NCBI GenBank assembly: GCA_947683625.1
Contig: CANTUR010000529.1
Location: 62,001-126,000 of the forward strand
DNA from: Mallotus nudiflorus
Lineage: Eukaryota > Streptophyta > Magnoliopsida > Malpighiales > Euphorbiaceae
Length of the DNA stretch: 64,000 bases
Reading direction: 5' to 3'
A program made the position numbers and the translations under genes. Of this stretch, positions 1 to 12,767 are shown piece after piece. Each line of letters opens with the position of its first letter. The stretch's first letter is position 1. Under the pieces are notes generated by a model. The model had not been told where the DNA came from. It saw only the letters and a program-made list of their open reading frames with translations, and made no database searches.

Positions 1-3000
1 TACAAATCCAGTTTCAATATAATACATCTCCTTTAAAATAAAATACACGAAATTCAATACTTTAATTCACAACTACTGCAGTGTCTAGATAAAATAAATA
101 AGACTCAAGTAGACAATTTACATAAAGAAGCCGGGGCGGAAGAAATCCGGCGTATCGACCTGCTACTGAGGTCTGAGGAAGTTGACTCTCCTGAAAAATA
201 GTCAACGGAGGGGAGTCAGACCTCACTGAGTGAATTACTATAATATATATACATACACACTAAGTGATAATGCATACAGTCAACAGTATATATATAATAT
301 GTATATATACAGGCAAATACACACAAATGCAGAAAAATCATTTTTATATATTTTACTGAAAAATCCCAATTTATGAAGGATCACATAGAACCCTAGAATA
401 TCACAACCTCAGAAAATAGTGTTAAACAACACTCTGGCCATACAGGCTCACTTATACCAAATATATCCACTTAATCCATATGGACAGTAAACTGGCCCCG
501 AGACACTAAGTCAACCGAGCTCCAGCAGTCTGACTGCCAGTGTGATTGGCCCCGAGACACTTGGTCAACCGAGCTCCAGCAATCACACCCAAACCACATC
601 TCACATATCAATAATCATAATCAAATCAATATCCACAAATAGTTAGTAATATAGCCTAAAGCTATAGGCGTACCGGTACGTACTCGGTCCTAGTGCTGCC
701 CACTAGGTAGCACGTTCTATTAATATCCTTCATTAATAATATAAATCATTCATTCACAATAAATGATGCATGAATGTAAATGAAACAACAATATAAACCA
801 TATATATACCGAAAATATACCAAACATAAACCAGGTATATTTTGAGTATATATATATCAAATAAATCCAATCAATTCATGAATTAAACTAAAAATATATT
901 TAAAAACATTTTAAATATATTTTATTAACAAAACATGTATATAATTTATTATATACCAAAAATATACCAAAAATATACTTGAATATAAATCACATTATTT
1001 ATGCATATTCAGTCAAAATAAAACATGCATTTTCTAAATCATGCATCCTAAGCATATATATATATAATATAGTAACTCACCTAATGCGCTCCACGAGACA
1101 GGTCCGACGGGCCTGGTCCACTAGCCCTCGGTCTCGGCGCAACTAAACAAGAAATAAATAACCGACGTTAGAATAAACCTAACAGAAATCCTAGAATTCA
1201 ATCTAGAGTATTAAAATACGGAAACAGAATTAGGGTTCGACTGGATATCACGTTTTACGAGAATTCTACCGAAAATCTGGCAGAACCTCCCCTGTAAAAT
1301 GGACATCTCTCTACTCAAAAGAGTAGAGCCGACCCTGCAAAGAAACACACTTCGAAATACAAGCTCAACACAATCAAAATCCCACGGTCGGACTCCAAAC
1401 TACAGTCCACCGACCGGGATCCACAAACACAGAATAATTCCAGATATACCGAAAATATCCTTAAATCACATAAATACATTTTATAGATAAAAATTACATA
1501 ATTGACCTTGAAACACTATAAAAACCGATTAAAACTCATTTTATTAGAAAAACCGTATATTATATATATAATTGAAAATAATTCCCGAAAATTAGTTTTA
1601 ATTAGTTAAAAATACTAAATAATTTGTAGAAATCATTTTTATACCTTAAATAAATATTAAAACCAATTAAATTACATTTTTAGACAATTTAGGGTAAAAT
1701 TACCAAAATACCCCTATATATATAAATATACTTAAATTACTTCAAAAATTCACCAAAAATCATACAATTATCCAAAATTAATTTTCTCAACATATTTATC
1801 AATAATATTAATAGTTAAACTCAATTAACCAATTAAATTCAATTTAAAACACAATTAACCTAATTTTTCCAAAATTCCATAAACTTCAATAATTCAAAAT
1901 AAATACTTAGAAATTCATAAAAATTCCAAATAAATTCCTATAATTCATTTCAACACCCAATTCAACCATAAACTCCAATTTCATAATTTAAATAATTAAT
2001 TTCCGAAAATTAGAAAATAATATTAAAATATTCAAAAATACCCAAAAATCCAAAAAATCTCCAAAAATTATAAAAAAATTCATACATGTAGATTAAGCTA
2101 CTAGGAACAACATTTGTGAAGGAAGTTTCCATGAATCATCCAATTCGAAGCTCAAAAAAATCGAAAACCCTAATAGGCCGAAATTTACAAATCGAAAACT
2201 AAGCAATTCTAGACCATTTTAGCTCAAACCAAAGCTAGAATCACACTCACCGGAGCTCAACGAGAAGAAAGAGACCAGCGGTGTCGAAAACGGTGGCCGG
2301 AATCGGTGTGATCGACGGTGGATCGATTTTCGGCTTCTCCGGCCAAAATCACTCTCCCGACGCCGGAAACGGCCTCCACAGGCGGCGAAACTGGTCGGGG
2401 AAGATGGTGGCACACCGGACGGCACACCCACGGTGAAGGAACGGCACGGCAGCGACCGGAAATGGTGAGGGAACGATCGGAGAAGAAGAAGAAGAAGAAG
2501 AAACTGTCGGGGGCAAAATGGTAATTTTGCAAATTCTTTTGATTTTTAATGTATATATGTATATATATATACTTTATACTATATATTAAAATAATATTAA
2601 ATTACACACATCAAATATACACCACACACATAAAAATATTAATATTTTAATAATTTATACCAAATAAAATTAATTAAATAACAATTAAAACAATTAAATA
2701 CTTAATAAAATATTAGGGTATAATAAACCCTAATTAAATACATATACACACACAGGCTTTATTTAATAATTTAAAAATATGTATGAGTTCATGCAAGTCC
2801 GTAAATACATTTAAAATAATTAATAATAAATTGTTTACGTGAAAATTTCCCCGAAAATGCAAGTCCCGGGAAAATTTTACGTAAAACACTGTAAATAATA
2901 TACCATAATTAAAATAGGTTTTAAATACATATTAACTCATAAAAATATCGTAATACATATACAAAAATTATTGACACTGTATATCCCGGTACAGTGTAAA

Positions 3001-3028
3001 AATATTTTTAAAAACACGGGATATTACA
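1..3028 (-). mobile_element. M1: Ty3/gypsy LTR, cut by the window edge
   Basis: The segment aligns along its whole length with the array LTR at 33402-36364 and ends in the family terminus ...CACGGGATATTACA at 3028 (sense TGTAATATCCCGTG). About 218 bp of its other end should lie left of the window. The next bases, GTGTG, would be the right target-site duplication; the left one is out of view, so a solo LTR cannot be told from the 5' LTR of an element extending leftward. It contains the paired GAGCTC island (480-600), the CCTAGTG hairpin (near 690-710), the GTAGAG hairpin (near 1310-1330) and an (AAG)n run near 2480. No protein is encoded; short open frames at 2219-2532 are not kept in other copies. 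Confidence 0.9.
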
Positions 3029-3831
3029 GTGTGATTGATGGAGCTCGGTTGACCAAGTGTCTCGGGGCCAATCACACTGGCAGTCAGACTGCTGGAGCTC
3101 GGTTGACTTAGTGTCTCGGGGCCAGTCTACTGTCTAAATGGATTAAGTGGATATATTTGGAATAAGTGAGCCTGTATGGCTAGAGTGTTGTTTAACACTA
3201 TTTTCTGAGGTTGCGATATTCTAGGGTTCTATGTGATCCTTCATAAAAGATGTTTTCCAGATAAAATACATAAAAATGATTTTATTGCATCTGTGTGCAA
3301 TTGCCTGTATATATACATATTATATATATACTGTTGAATGTATGCATTATCACTTAGTGTGTATGTATATATATTATAGTAATTCACTCAGTGAGGTCTG
3401 ACTCCCCTCCGTTGACTATTTTTCAGGAGAGTCAACATCTTCATACCTCAGTAGCAGGTCGATACGCCGGATTTCTTCCGCCCCGGCTTCTTTATGTAAA
3501 TCTTTTACTTGAGTCTTATTTATTTTATCTAGACACTGCAGTAGTTGTGAATTAAAGTATTGGATTTCATGTAATTTATTTTAAAGAGATGTATTATATT
3601 AAAAATGGATTTGTACTAAAGAGATTATGTATTTATGAGATGAGATTTTTATTTAAATCCAGCGATGAAAATGATATTGTGATATTTAAGATTTTTATTT
3701 CCACTGCATATATATTATATGGTTATTGCTATTGCATGATTTATTTTATTTTTAGGCTTGCTACGGGTTCCGGATTCGAAAGAATTCTCGTTCCCTAGCG
3801 CCGGTCATGGCCCCTGTTTTGGGTCGTGACA
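3029..3831 (+). mobile_element. P2: 3' part of a plus-oriented LTR interrupted by M1
   Basis: The segment starts in mid-LTR at the GTGTGATTG arm of the 54-bp repeat module and runs to the LTR end GGGTCGTGACA at 3831. The missing front part should lie left of the window, on the other side of M1. The following GTGTT is the expected right target-site duplication. Confidence 0.85.
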
Positions 3832-4813
3832 GTGTTAGTAATCCTAGATCGAGTCTCTAGAAGTTAAGTTAGATTTATTCTGATTTCATGTTATTATTTT
3901 ATTGTTAGTTGCACTGAGACCGAGACCTAGTGGACCAAGCCCGTCGGACCCATCTCGAGGAGCGTATAACTGTGAGTTGTTATTTTATAAATGCGTGCAT
4001 TTAGGTTGCATGTTTTAGAAATATATGTTTTAATTGTATGATTTATGCATTAATGACTTAATAAATGCTTAAGTATATTTGAGGTATATTTTCAGTATAT
4101 TTTCGATATATTATGAAATAAGTGTATGTTTTTCTTTTTAATTAAATATAGATTATTTTTTAAATACATTATTGGTTTAATTTAATATATTCCATGATTT
4201 ATTTAAATTGATTTTATGTATATATACTTGAAATATACTTAGTTTATTTTAGGTATATTTCTAGTATATATATGGTTTATAATGTTATTTATAATGATGT
4301 CATGCATCATTATTTTATGAATGAATTGAGTTATTTTTAATAAAGGATATCAATAGAACGTGCTTCCTAGTGGGCAACACTAGGACCGAGTACATACCAA
4401 TACGACGATAGATTGTAGGTTAATTACTAACCTATTTGTGGATCATGACTTGATTGATGTGATTGATTGTGTGAGGTGAATGAGTGTGATTGCTGGAGCT
4501 TGATTGACCTAGTGTCTTAGGGCCAATCACACTGATAGTCAGACTGCTGGAGCTCAGTCGATTTAGTGTCTCGGGGCCAGTCTACTATCAATAAGGATTA
4601 AATGAATTTATTTGGAAACAAGTGAGCTTGTATAGCTACAGTGATGTCTATTGATATTTTAGGTTGCGATGATTTAGGGTTCTATTTGATCCTTCATAAT
4701 TGATGATTTTCATTATTATTATAAAATGATTTTCTTTGCATCTGTGTGTACTTGCCTATATATATATTTATTATATATACTTTTGAGTGTTTGCATTTGA
4801 CATTTAGCAATGC

Positions 4814-4897
<84 letters not shown>

Positions 4898-5339
4898 CAA
4901 CTCACTCAATGAGGTCTGACTCCCCTCTGTTGATGTTTTTACAGGAGAGTCCTCTTCTTCAGACCTCAGCAGTAGACCTATCCACCGGATTTCTTCCGCT
5001 CTGGCCCTATTATGTAAATCACTTACTTGAGTTTTATTTTGTACTCTAGACACTGCATTAGTAGTTGTATTTGATTTTATGCATGTACGAGATTTTAATT
5101 CAGAGTGTTACTCTGAAGTATTGTATTAAAAGATTTTATTTATGATATGAGATGTGATTTTATTTTATTAAAGGAAGTTGAGAATTTATTTTATTATTTG
5201 AGATTTAATTTCTGTTGAATAATATTTTGTTTACTTTATTTATTGCATGTTTTTCTTTTAAGGCTTGCTACAGGTTTTGGATTTGAAAAAATTCCTATTC
5301 CTTAGTGCTGGACATGGCCCCTTGTTTTGGGTCATGACA
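3832..5339 (+). mobile_element. P1: 3' half of a plus-oriented LTR interrupted by P2
   Basis: Begins in mid-LTR at the conserved island CTAGATCGAGTCTCTAGAAG and ends in GGGTCATGACA (canonical GGGTCGTGACA with G to A). It holds the CCTAGTG hairpin near 4367-4385, two 54-bp units near 4489-4590, and a TATA-like stretch that has grown into an 80-bp (TA)n tract. It was itself inserted into minus LTR H1, which resumes at 5340 with CTGAG. Confidence 0.85.
4814..4893. repeat. (TA)n microsatellite at the LTR TATA-like site
   Basis: About 80 bp of TA with one phase slip near 4862, where other LTR copies have only a 13-base TATATATATTATA. It ends directly before the conserved TCACTCA(A/G)TGAGGTCTGACTC island. 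Confidence 0.9.
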
Positions 5340-5494
5340 CTGAGTGAATTATTATAATATATATACATGCAACCTAAAGACATATACACTTAAGTATCGG
5401 TATAATATATATATATATATATGCATTTCATACATATGTTAAAAATCCACTTTCATAATAATAATAAATGCAGAAGAATTTTGAGTAGAGGATC
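5340..5494 (-). mobile_element. H1 LTR, left visible fragment
   Basis: Minus-oriented LTR sequence (CTGAGTGAATTATTATAATATATATACATGC, written here as CTGAGTGAATTATTATAATA then TATATACATGC) between the end of P1 and the start of PB. It ends in GGATC, the left target-site duplication of PB. The same LTR resumes at 12768. Confidence 0.8.
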
Positions 5495-7245
5495 TGATAT
5501 GACCCATATTTTTAAATTGTTATTATTTTATGTTTAATTTGATTTTCCTTTGTAAATATTATTTTTGGTCGTTTAATTTGCATGATTATTTTTAACATTA
5601 TTATTTTTTATAATTGTTTTATTAAATTTCACTATTTATTTTGTTAATAAATTATTTATTAATTGTATTGTTATTTTATGTAATATATATATATATACTT
5701 TATATTTATATTTATATTTATATATTGTGGTGGATATTTTTTAACATAAAGTATTATTATTATATTATATTATTACATTATAAAGTTAATATATAATATA
5801 TACATGCAAAACACATACACACAGAGCAAAAAAACACAACAAATATAAACATATTCATGCACACACTTTTCACCATCTCCTACCTCCTGTAACATCCTGT
5901 TTTGAGCTCGTCGGTGTGCCTCTCTGGCATCCAGCTGCACCATCACCTCTAGCCAACTGCCATCGTCCCTTCCACCTCCTTCTCTAGCGTCGGTAGCTCC
6001 CAAAAACCCGTAGTGACTGAATCTTCCATTTCCAACCAACCTCCATTTTTCGATCACCATTTCTCGAGCTTTTGGTGTCTATCAACTCCCCTAGCTCCAG
6101 TGAGCATGAATCTAAGCCTAGTTTAAGCTTTCATCACCTATTTCTTGAGTTTTGTTGATTTTTAGTTTATGGAACTTTAGGTTTTTTTAATTTTTTTTTA
6201 AGTTTGATCTTGATGAATCTTGAAATCTCCCTTCAGAAAAGTTGTTCCTAAAAGCTTAATCTACCTCTACATATTTTTGTTTGAATTTTTGGAATTTATT
6301 TTAATTTTTGAATATTTTATTATTATTTAATTAATTTTCGTAAATTAATTTATTTAATTAAAAAATTTGTTGATTTAGTGTTTTTATGGGTTATTATTAA
6401 TTTTAGTGTTGAAATTATAATTTTTGTGATTTTTATGTAATTTTTATAAATATTTTTAGTTTATGTCAATATTGGATAATTAGGTTATATTTGAGTTTTT
6501 GTTGAAATTATTTTTTAATAATGTGTTTTAGTTAATATTAGTAATATATATGTTGAGAAAATGATTTTTATGCATTTATATAATTTTTTATAGAATTTTT
6601 GAGTAATAATAGTATATTATGTGTATTTTTGTATTATAGGGATAAATGTGTAATTTTGTGTTAATTATAGTTAAATATTATGTTTTAGTTGGTTTTATAA
6701 TTATTTAAGGTACTAAAATGATTTTTACAAATTATTTACTATTTTTAACTAATTAATACTAATTTTTGAAAATTATTTTCAAATAATATATTATATATTA
6801 TTTTGGTAATAAAATGGGTTTTTAGTAATTTTTAATATGTATTTAGGCTATTTTAGTTATTTGAATATATAAAGTGAATTTTTATTAATTTATATTGAAT
6901 TATTGAGAAATTGGATTTTTAATAATATTATATTATTATTTTGGGTTTTACATAATTATTGAGAAAATAATTATTTTTGGTGTTTTTAATGTTAAATATG
7001 CTATATTTTGATATTTTAAGGATATTTATGGCATTTATTGATTTTTAGTATATTTATTTTATTAGTTGGATTTTTTGGGTGAATTGTGGACCTCAATTGG
7101 GGAATTGTGTAGTTTGGGATCCCAATTGAGGGTTCTGTGAATTCTGGTTTTCAAAGTGTGTTTTTCTTGCAAGACCGGCTCTACTTTTTGGTAGAGAGAT
7201 GTTCGTTTTACAAAGGAGGTTCTGTTGAATTTTTGGTAGAATTCT

Positions 7246-10200
7246 TGTCACGAACCAAACTAGGAGTCATGACCGGCGCTAGGGAACGGGAATTCTTTCG
7301 AATTTGGAACCCATAGCAAGCCTAAGAAAATAAAATCATACAATAAATAAATAAAAAGTACGACAGAATTAAAATTTTTTGAATCATTATATAAAATAAA
7401 TACTCCAAATCCTTTTATAAATGAATACATATTCATACATTTTTCAAATACAAATTCTCAGAGTATTTATTATCCAAACAAAATAATGCTTTTCCGATAC
7501 AATAACACTACTACTACAGTTTCTATAATACAAATCAGAGTTCAAAATATACATTTGCATAAAATAGTCGGGACTGAAGAACACTGGCGAGGAACTCTAC
7601 AATTAAGGTCTGACGATATAGGATCTCTTGAAAAAAAATAATTGAGGGGGGGGGGGGGGTCAGACCTCACTAAGTGAATTATTATGCTATATATACATGC
7701 AATCTAAACCATAACACTCAGACATTCTTATATATATGTATATACACACATTTCACACGAATGCCAAATTCTACTTTTATAAATATACTAAATGTAGAAA
7801 ACATTTAGTTTAATTCATGAAAGATCCATAGAACCCTAATAATAGCAACCTCAAACAACCCATAATCACTCTAGCCATACAGGCTCACTTGATTCCAAAG
7901 AGAACACTTATTCTAATCTGGACAACAGATTCGCCTCGAGACACTAAGTCAACCAAGCTCCAGCAGTCTGGCTGTCAGTGTGATTGGCCCCAAGACCCTT
8001 GGTCAATCGAGCTCCAGCAATCACGCTATCTAACACCTCACATTTCTATCAACCCAATAGATCATTCATTCCACTATGGATAGTAGACTAGGCCCGAGAC
8101 ACTAAGTCGACCGAGCTTCAGCAGTCTGACTGTTAGTGTGATTGGCCCCGTAATCACACTATCTAACATACCATTAATCTTAGTCAAATCAATCAAATCA
8201 ATTATAATCACCAAAAATAATTATCACTCAACCCTTATCTATCGCACCGGTTACGTACACTGGTCCTAGTGCTGCCCACTAGGAAGCATGTTCTATTGAT
8301 ATCCTTCATTTAAAATAAATATTCATTCAGAAAATAATTAATGTAGAACAATATTCATAATAGTAAAATCAACTATATATATATATATATACCAAAAATA
8401 TACCTAAAATATACCCAGTATATTTCGGGTATATATATATATCTACGTCAAATAAAGTATGAAATATACTAAAGGTAAACCATTACTATAGTTAAAAACA
8501 ATTAAGTGTGTATCAATAATACAATATGCATTTACTTAAAAATGTACCTAAATATACAAAGAATATACCCTAAGTACACAAATTACTTAATAAAACAATT
8601 ATGTAAAAATATTCATTTAAATATGTATATATACTAAAACATGCATTTAGGTTTAACATATATTCACAATATACCAAAATAACCTAATTTTCTGGCATGC
8701 ATATATCACAAATAACCCTAAGTATACCACTAATGTGTTGGGTTTGAATTAATAATAAAACATGCATTTATTTGAAAATATATAAAAAATATACCACAAA
8801 TAAACTTAAAAAACAATTTAAGTGTAGGTTTATAATATAGCATGCAATTATTTAAGAATACACCTAAAATATATTGAAACTATACCTAAAGTATACTAAT
8901 CATTTAATAAAATAATTGTGACTAAATGTACATTTAAAACATGTATATATTACTAAAATGTATTAAACATGACCCTAATCGTTTAATGTGCATATATCAA
9001 AATAACATTCATATATACAAAAATACAACCCTAGATATACCAAAAATATTATAATTTAAATCACTTTTAAAACATATAATGACAATGAGAAATCCTAAGT
9101 GATGCATCCTATATGCAATACATATATATATAGTATAATAACTCACATGATAGAGCTCCATGAGACAGACTCGACGAGCTTGATCCGTTAGGCCTCGGTC
9201 TCGGCGTAGCTAGAAAAATAAAATAATAATAACCGTCAGAATAACTGCTAAACTCTATACTTCTAGGATTACTATAGACTGATTCAATCAAGAATTTAGA
9301 ATTAGACTCGGACCAGTTGTCACATTTTACGAGAAATCTATCAAAATTTTGGCAGAGTCTCCTCCGTAAAACGGACATCTCCCTACAAAAGTAGGGTCAA
9401 TCCTGCACAGAAAACACACTTCAAAAAAATATAACCTCAACCCCTCGGTCGGACTTCCAAACTACAATTCCACCGATCGAGGTTCAAAATTTACGAGATA
9501 AACACATAATACATTAAATGCCAGAAATACCAAGAATACCCTTGAGTAATCAAAATATAGCAAATTGAATATTTAAAACGCTGAAAATAATTATTTAACC
9601 GATAATTACAATAAAACCATAAATTAAATAAAATATTATTAAAATTGATAATTCTCAATAAATTGATAAATATTGACCAAAATACATTTTATAAATCCAT
9701 ATTACTTAACTAACCCTAAAACATATTAAAAATCGATAAAAACTCATTTATTTAGAAAAATAGTATATTATATATAATTTGAAAATAATTTACGAAAAAT
9801 AATTTTAATTAGTTAAAAATACTAAATAATTTTGTAGAAATTATTTTTATAACTCAACTAACTAGTAAAACCAATTTAATTATATTTTTAGCCAATTTAG
9901 TATCAAATTACCAAAATACCCCTAGTTATGTAAATTCACTATAATTAATAAAAAATTCACCAAAAATAGTATAATTACTCAAAATTAAATTTCTCAACAT
10001 ATAATTCAATAATATCAATAAATATACACATTAACCAATTAATTTCAATAAAACACATAATTAACCTAATTTTCCAAAAATTACATAAACTAAATAAATT
10101 CAAAGTAATTATATAAAAATCACAAAAATTACAAATAAATTTCTAAAATGCATTTCAACACCTATAAACACCATAAAACACAATTTCATAATTTAATTAA

Positions 10201-11206
10201 TTAAATTTCGAAAATTAGAAAATATTAATAAAATAATAAAAAATTCACAAAAATCAAAATAATTCCCAAAAATTGCACAGAAATTTATAGAGGTAGATTG
10301 AGCTACAAGGATCAATGTTTGTGAAGGAAGATTGCATGAATCAACCAAATAAAAGCTCAAAAAATTCAAAAACCCTAAATGGCTAAAATTGAAAATTCAA
10401 AACCTAGGGAAATCTAGACCATTTTAAGTGAAACAAAGCTTGAAAATGTACTCACCAGAGTTCAAGGAAGAGATATAGATTGGTGGAGCTCGAAACGATG
10501 ATCGGAAAGTGCTTGATCGACGATGAGTGTGAGTTTCGGCTTCCTAAGCTTTTCACGACCAAAACTCACCGGAAAAGAGAAGAGAGGGTGATGGTTGGAT
10601 GGGAGGCACTCCACCGACGTGAAATCAATATTTGCAGCGATGAGGGAGGAACAATGACGTCGGGCAGCATGAGGAAGAAGATGATGGCATTTTGGTAAAT
10701 ATAGGGAACTTTAGTTTTAGGTTAAAATATTATATGTATATATGTATATATATATCTTTAGTTTATATTATTTTAATATATAAATATTATATACACAATA
10801 ATTATCCACACACACTTATTTAATAATATATATACACATATACATATATACACATATTTAATTATTATTAAAACTATATAATATAATTTAATTTAAATAA
10901 ATAGACCCTAATTTAATTTAAATGCATGCATACGTGTATATTTTTATTCGACACTTTAAAATTATGCATGGACTCATGCAACATCATAAAATTACTTAAA
11001 ATAATTAATATTTAATTATTTACGTTTTAATTTCCCCGAAATAAAATTCCCGAAAAAATTTTACATAAAGGACTTAAAAATAATTAAAATAATTAAAATG
11101 ACTTTAATAAATAATAAACTAATTAAAAATTCAAAAATATATGAAAATTATTAACACTGCATATCTTGATGCAGTTTAAAATTATTTAAAAACTCGGGAT
11201 ATTACA
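7246..11206 (-). mobile_element. Ma: solo LTR in PB
   Basis: Runs from TGTCACGAACC to ACTCGGGATATTACA, with perfect duplications ATTCT at 7241-7245 and 11207-11211. At 3961 bp it is the longest LTR here. The excess includes an extended 54-bp module region (7915-8160) and a long run of diverged 'TATACC/AAATATAC' units (8380-9060). It carries a 14-base G run (7646-7659). Hairpins at 9381-9396 and 9443-9482 have arms that differ from other copies but remain complementary. Confidence 0.92.
7646..7659 (+). repeat. G14 homopolymer
   Basis: Fourteen consecutive G at the place where other LTRs have GGAGGGGAGTCAGACC. Probably slippage in a short G run. Confidence 0.9.
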
Positions 11207-11621
11207 ATTCTCATAAAACGTGACATCGACTCAATTCTGTGTTATGAAATCTTAGATCGAGTCTCTATAGAGCTTAAGTTAGATTTATTCTGATTTTTGT
11301 AATTATTTTATTGCTTAGTTGCGCTAAGACCAAGGCCTAGTGGACTGGACCAGTCGGACCAGTCTCGAGGAGCGCAAACCTGTGAGTTGTTATTTTTATA
11401 TATACGTCACATTAGGATGCATGTTTTAGTATATATTAATGTTTTGATTTGCATTTATTAATAATTATTTTATTAAATGTTTAAGTATACTTTAGGTATA
11501 TTTTTAGTATATTTTTGATACATTTTAAATAAATGCATGTTTTACTTTCAATATATACTTAGCATTTTTGGTATATATTGGTTTATGTTTGGTATATTTC
11601 ATGTTTGATTTGAATTTATTT

Positions 11622-11667
<46 letters not shown>

Positions 11668-11938
11668 TGAAATATACTTAGTTTATTTTAGGTATATTTC
11701 TAGTATATATATGGTTTATTTTGCTATTATGAATGTCATTCTACATTATTTATTTTCCCGTATGAATAATTTATTTTAAATGAAGGATATCGATAGAACG
11801 TGCTACTTAGTGAGCAACACTAGGACCGTGTACGTACCGATGCGATAGATTTAGAGTTGAGTGAGAATCACATGTGGTGATTATGATTTGATTGAAATTA
11901 TTGGATTGATTGATTTGATTGAAATGTGATGTGATTGA

Positions 11939-12077
11939 TGGAGATCGGTTGACCAAGTGTCTCGGGGCCAATCACACTGACAGTCAAACTGCTGGAGCTC
12001 GGTTGACTTAGTGTCTCGGGACTAATCACACTGACAGTCAGACTGCTGGAGCTCGGTTGACTTAGTGTCTTGGGGCC
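11939..12077 (+). repeat. Three tandem 54-bp LTR units
   Basis: The unit core GGAG(A/C)TCGGTTGAC..AGTGTCTCGGG starts at 11940, 11994 and 12048, a strict 54-bp period. Most other LTRs of the window have two units. Intervening sequence is AATCACACTGACAGTC. Confidence 0.9.
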
Positions 12078-12767
12078 AATCTACTGTCCATATGGATTAC
12101 ATGAATTTATTTGAAACTAAGTGAGCCTGTATGGCTAGAGTGATATTATTATTGATTGAGGTTGCGATTAAATAGGGTTCTATTTGATCCTTCATAAAAC
12201 TATGATTTTTTCATATTATTATATAATTGATTTTCAGCATATGTGTGAATTGCTTGTATATATATTTATTATATACGAATGTTTGATTGCATTTGACATA
12301 TAGGAAATGCATGTATATATATTATAACAATTCACTCAGTGAGGTCTGACTCCCCTCAGTTGATATTTTTATAGGAGAGTCTTATTCTTTAGACCTCAGC
12401 AGTAGACCCATCCACCGGATTTCTTCTGCCCCAGCTCTTTTATATAATTATCTACTTAATTTTTATATTATACTCTAGAAAACTATAGTAGTCATATTTT
12501 GTATTAGTAGTGAGTTGTATTTTATATTTACTATATGTGATTTTAATTCAAAGGCTTTTCACTGAAATTTGTATTAATATATTTATTTATGATATGGAAG
12601 AGATTATTTTTTATTACTTTGATTTGAGATTTTAATTATGATGCATATGTATTTATTTTATTTTATTGCATGTTTTTCTTTTAAGGCTTGCTACGGGTTT
12701 CAGATTCTAAAGAATTCATGTTCCCTAGCACCGGTCATGACTCCTAGTTTTGGGTCGTGACAGGATC

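Larger units (their letters stand above)
5495..12762 (+). mobile_element. PB: solo LTR with a second solo LTR inside
   Basis: A diverged family member. It starts TGATATGACCC (5495) and ends GGGTCGTGACA (12762). It is flanked by a perfect 5-bp duplication GGATC (5490-5494 and 12763-12767) inside H1. The insert Ma occupies 7246-11206; PB resumes at 11212 so that ...GGTAGAATTCT joins CATAAAACGTGACATCG, as in uninterrupted copies. No internal domain is present, so it is a solo LTR. It has a perfect 11-bp hairpin CCTCAATTGGG/CCCAATTGAGG (7091-7101/7121-7131) and three, not two, 54-bp units (11939-12077). The G+C-richer part at 5880-6060 has no supported protein. Confidence 0.9.

Noticed and set aside
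2219..2532. Open frames in the G+C-richer LTR island (also 27409-27783, 43735-44002, 51805-52179, 60745-61082)
   Set aside because: The DNA block is conserved but frames shift between copies and the stop positions vary; island conservation looks non-coding.
10480..10698. A 72-codon plus-strand frame in LTR Ma
   Set aside because: Antisense to the LTR, absent from other copies, no domain.
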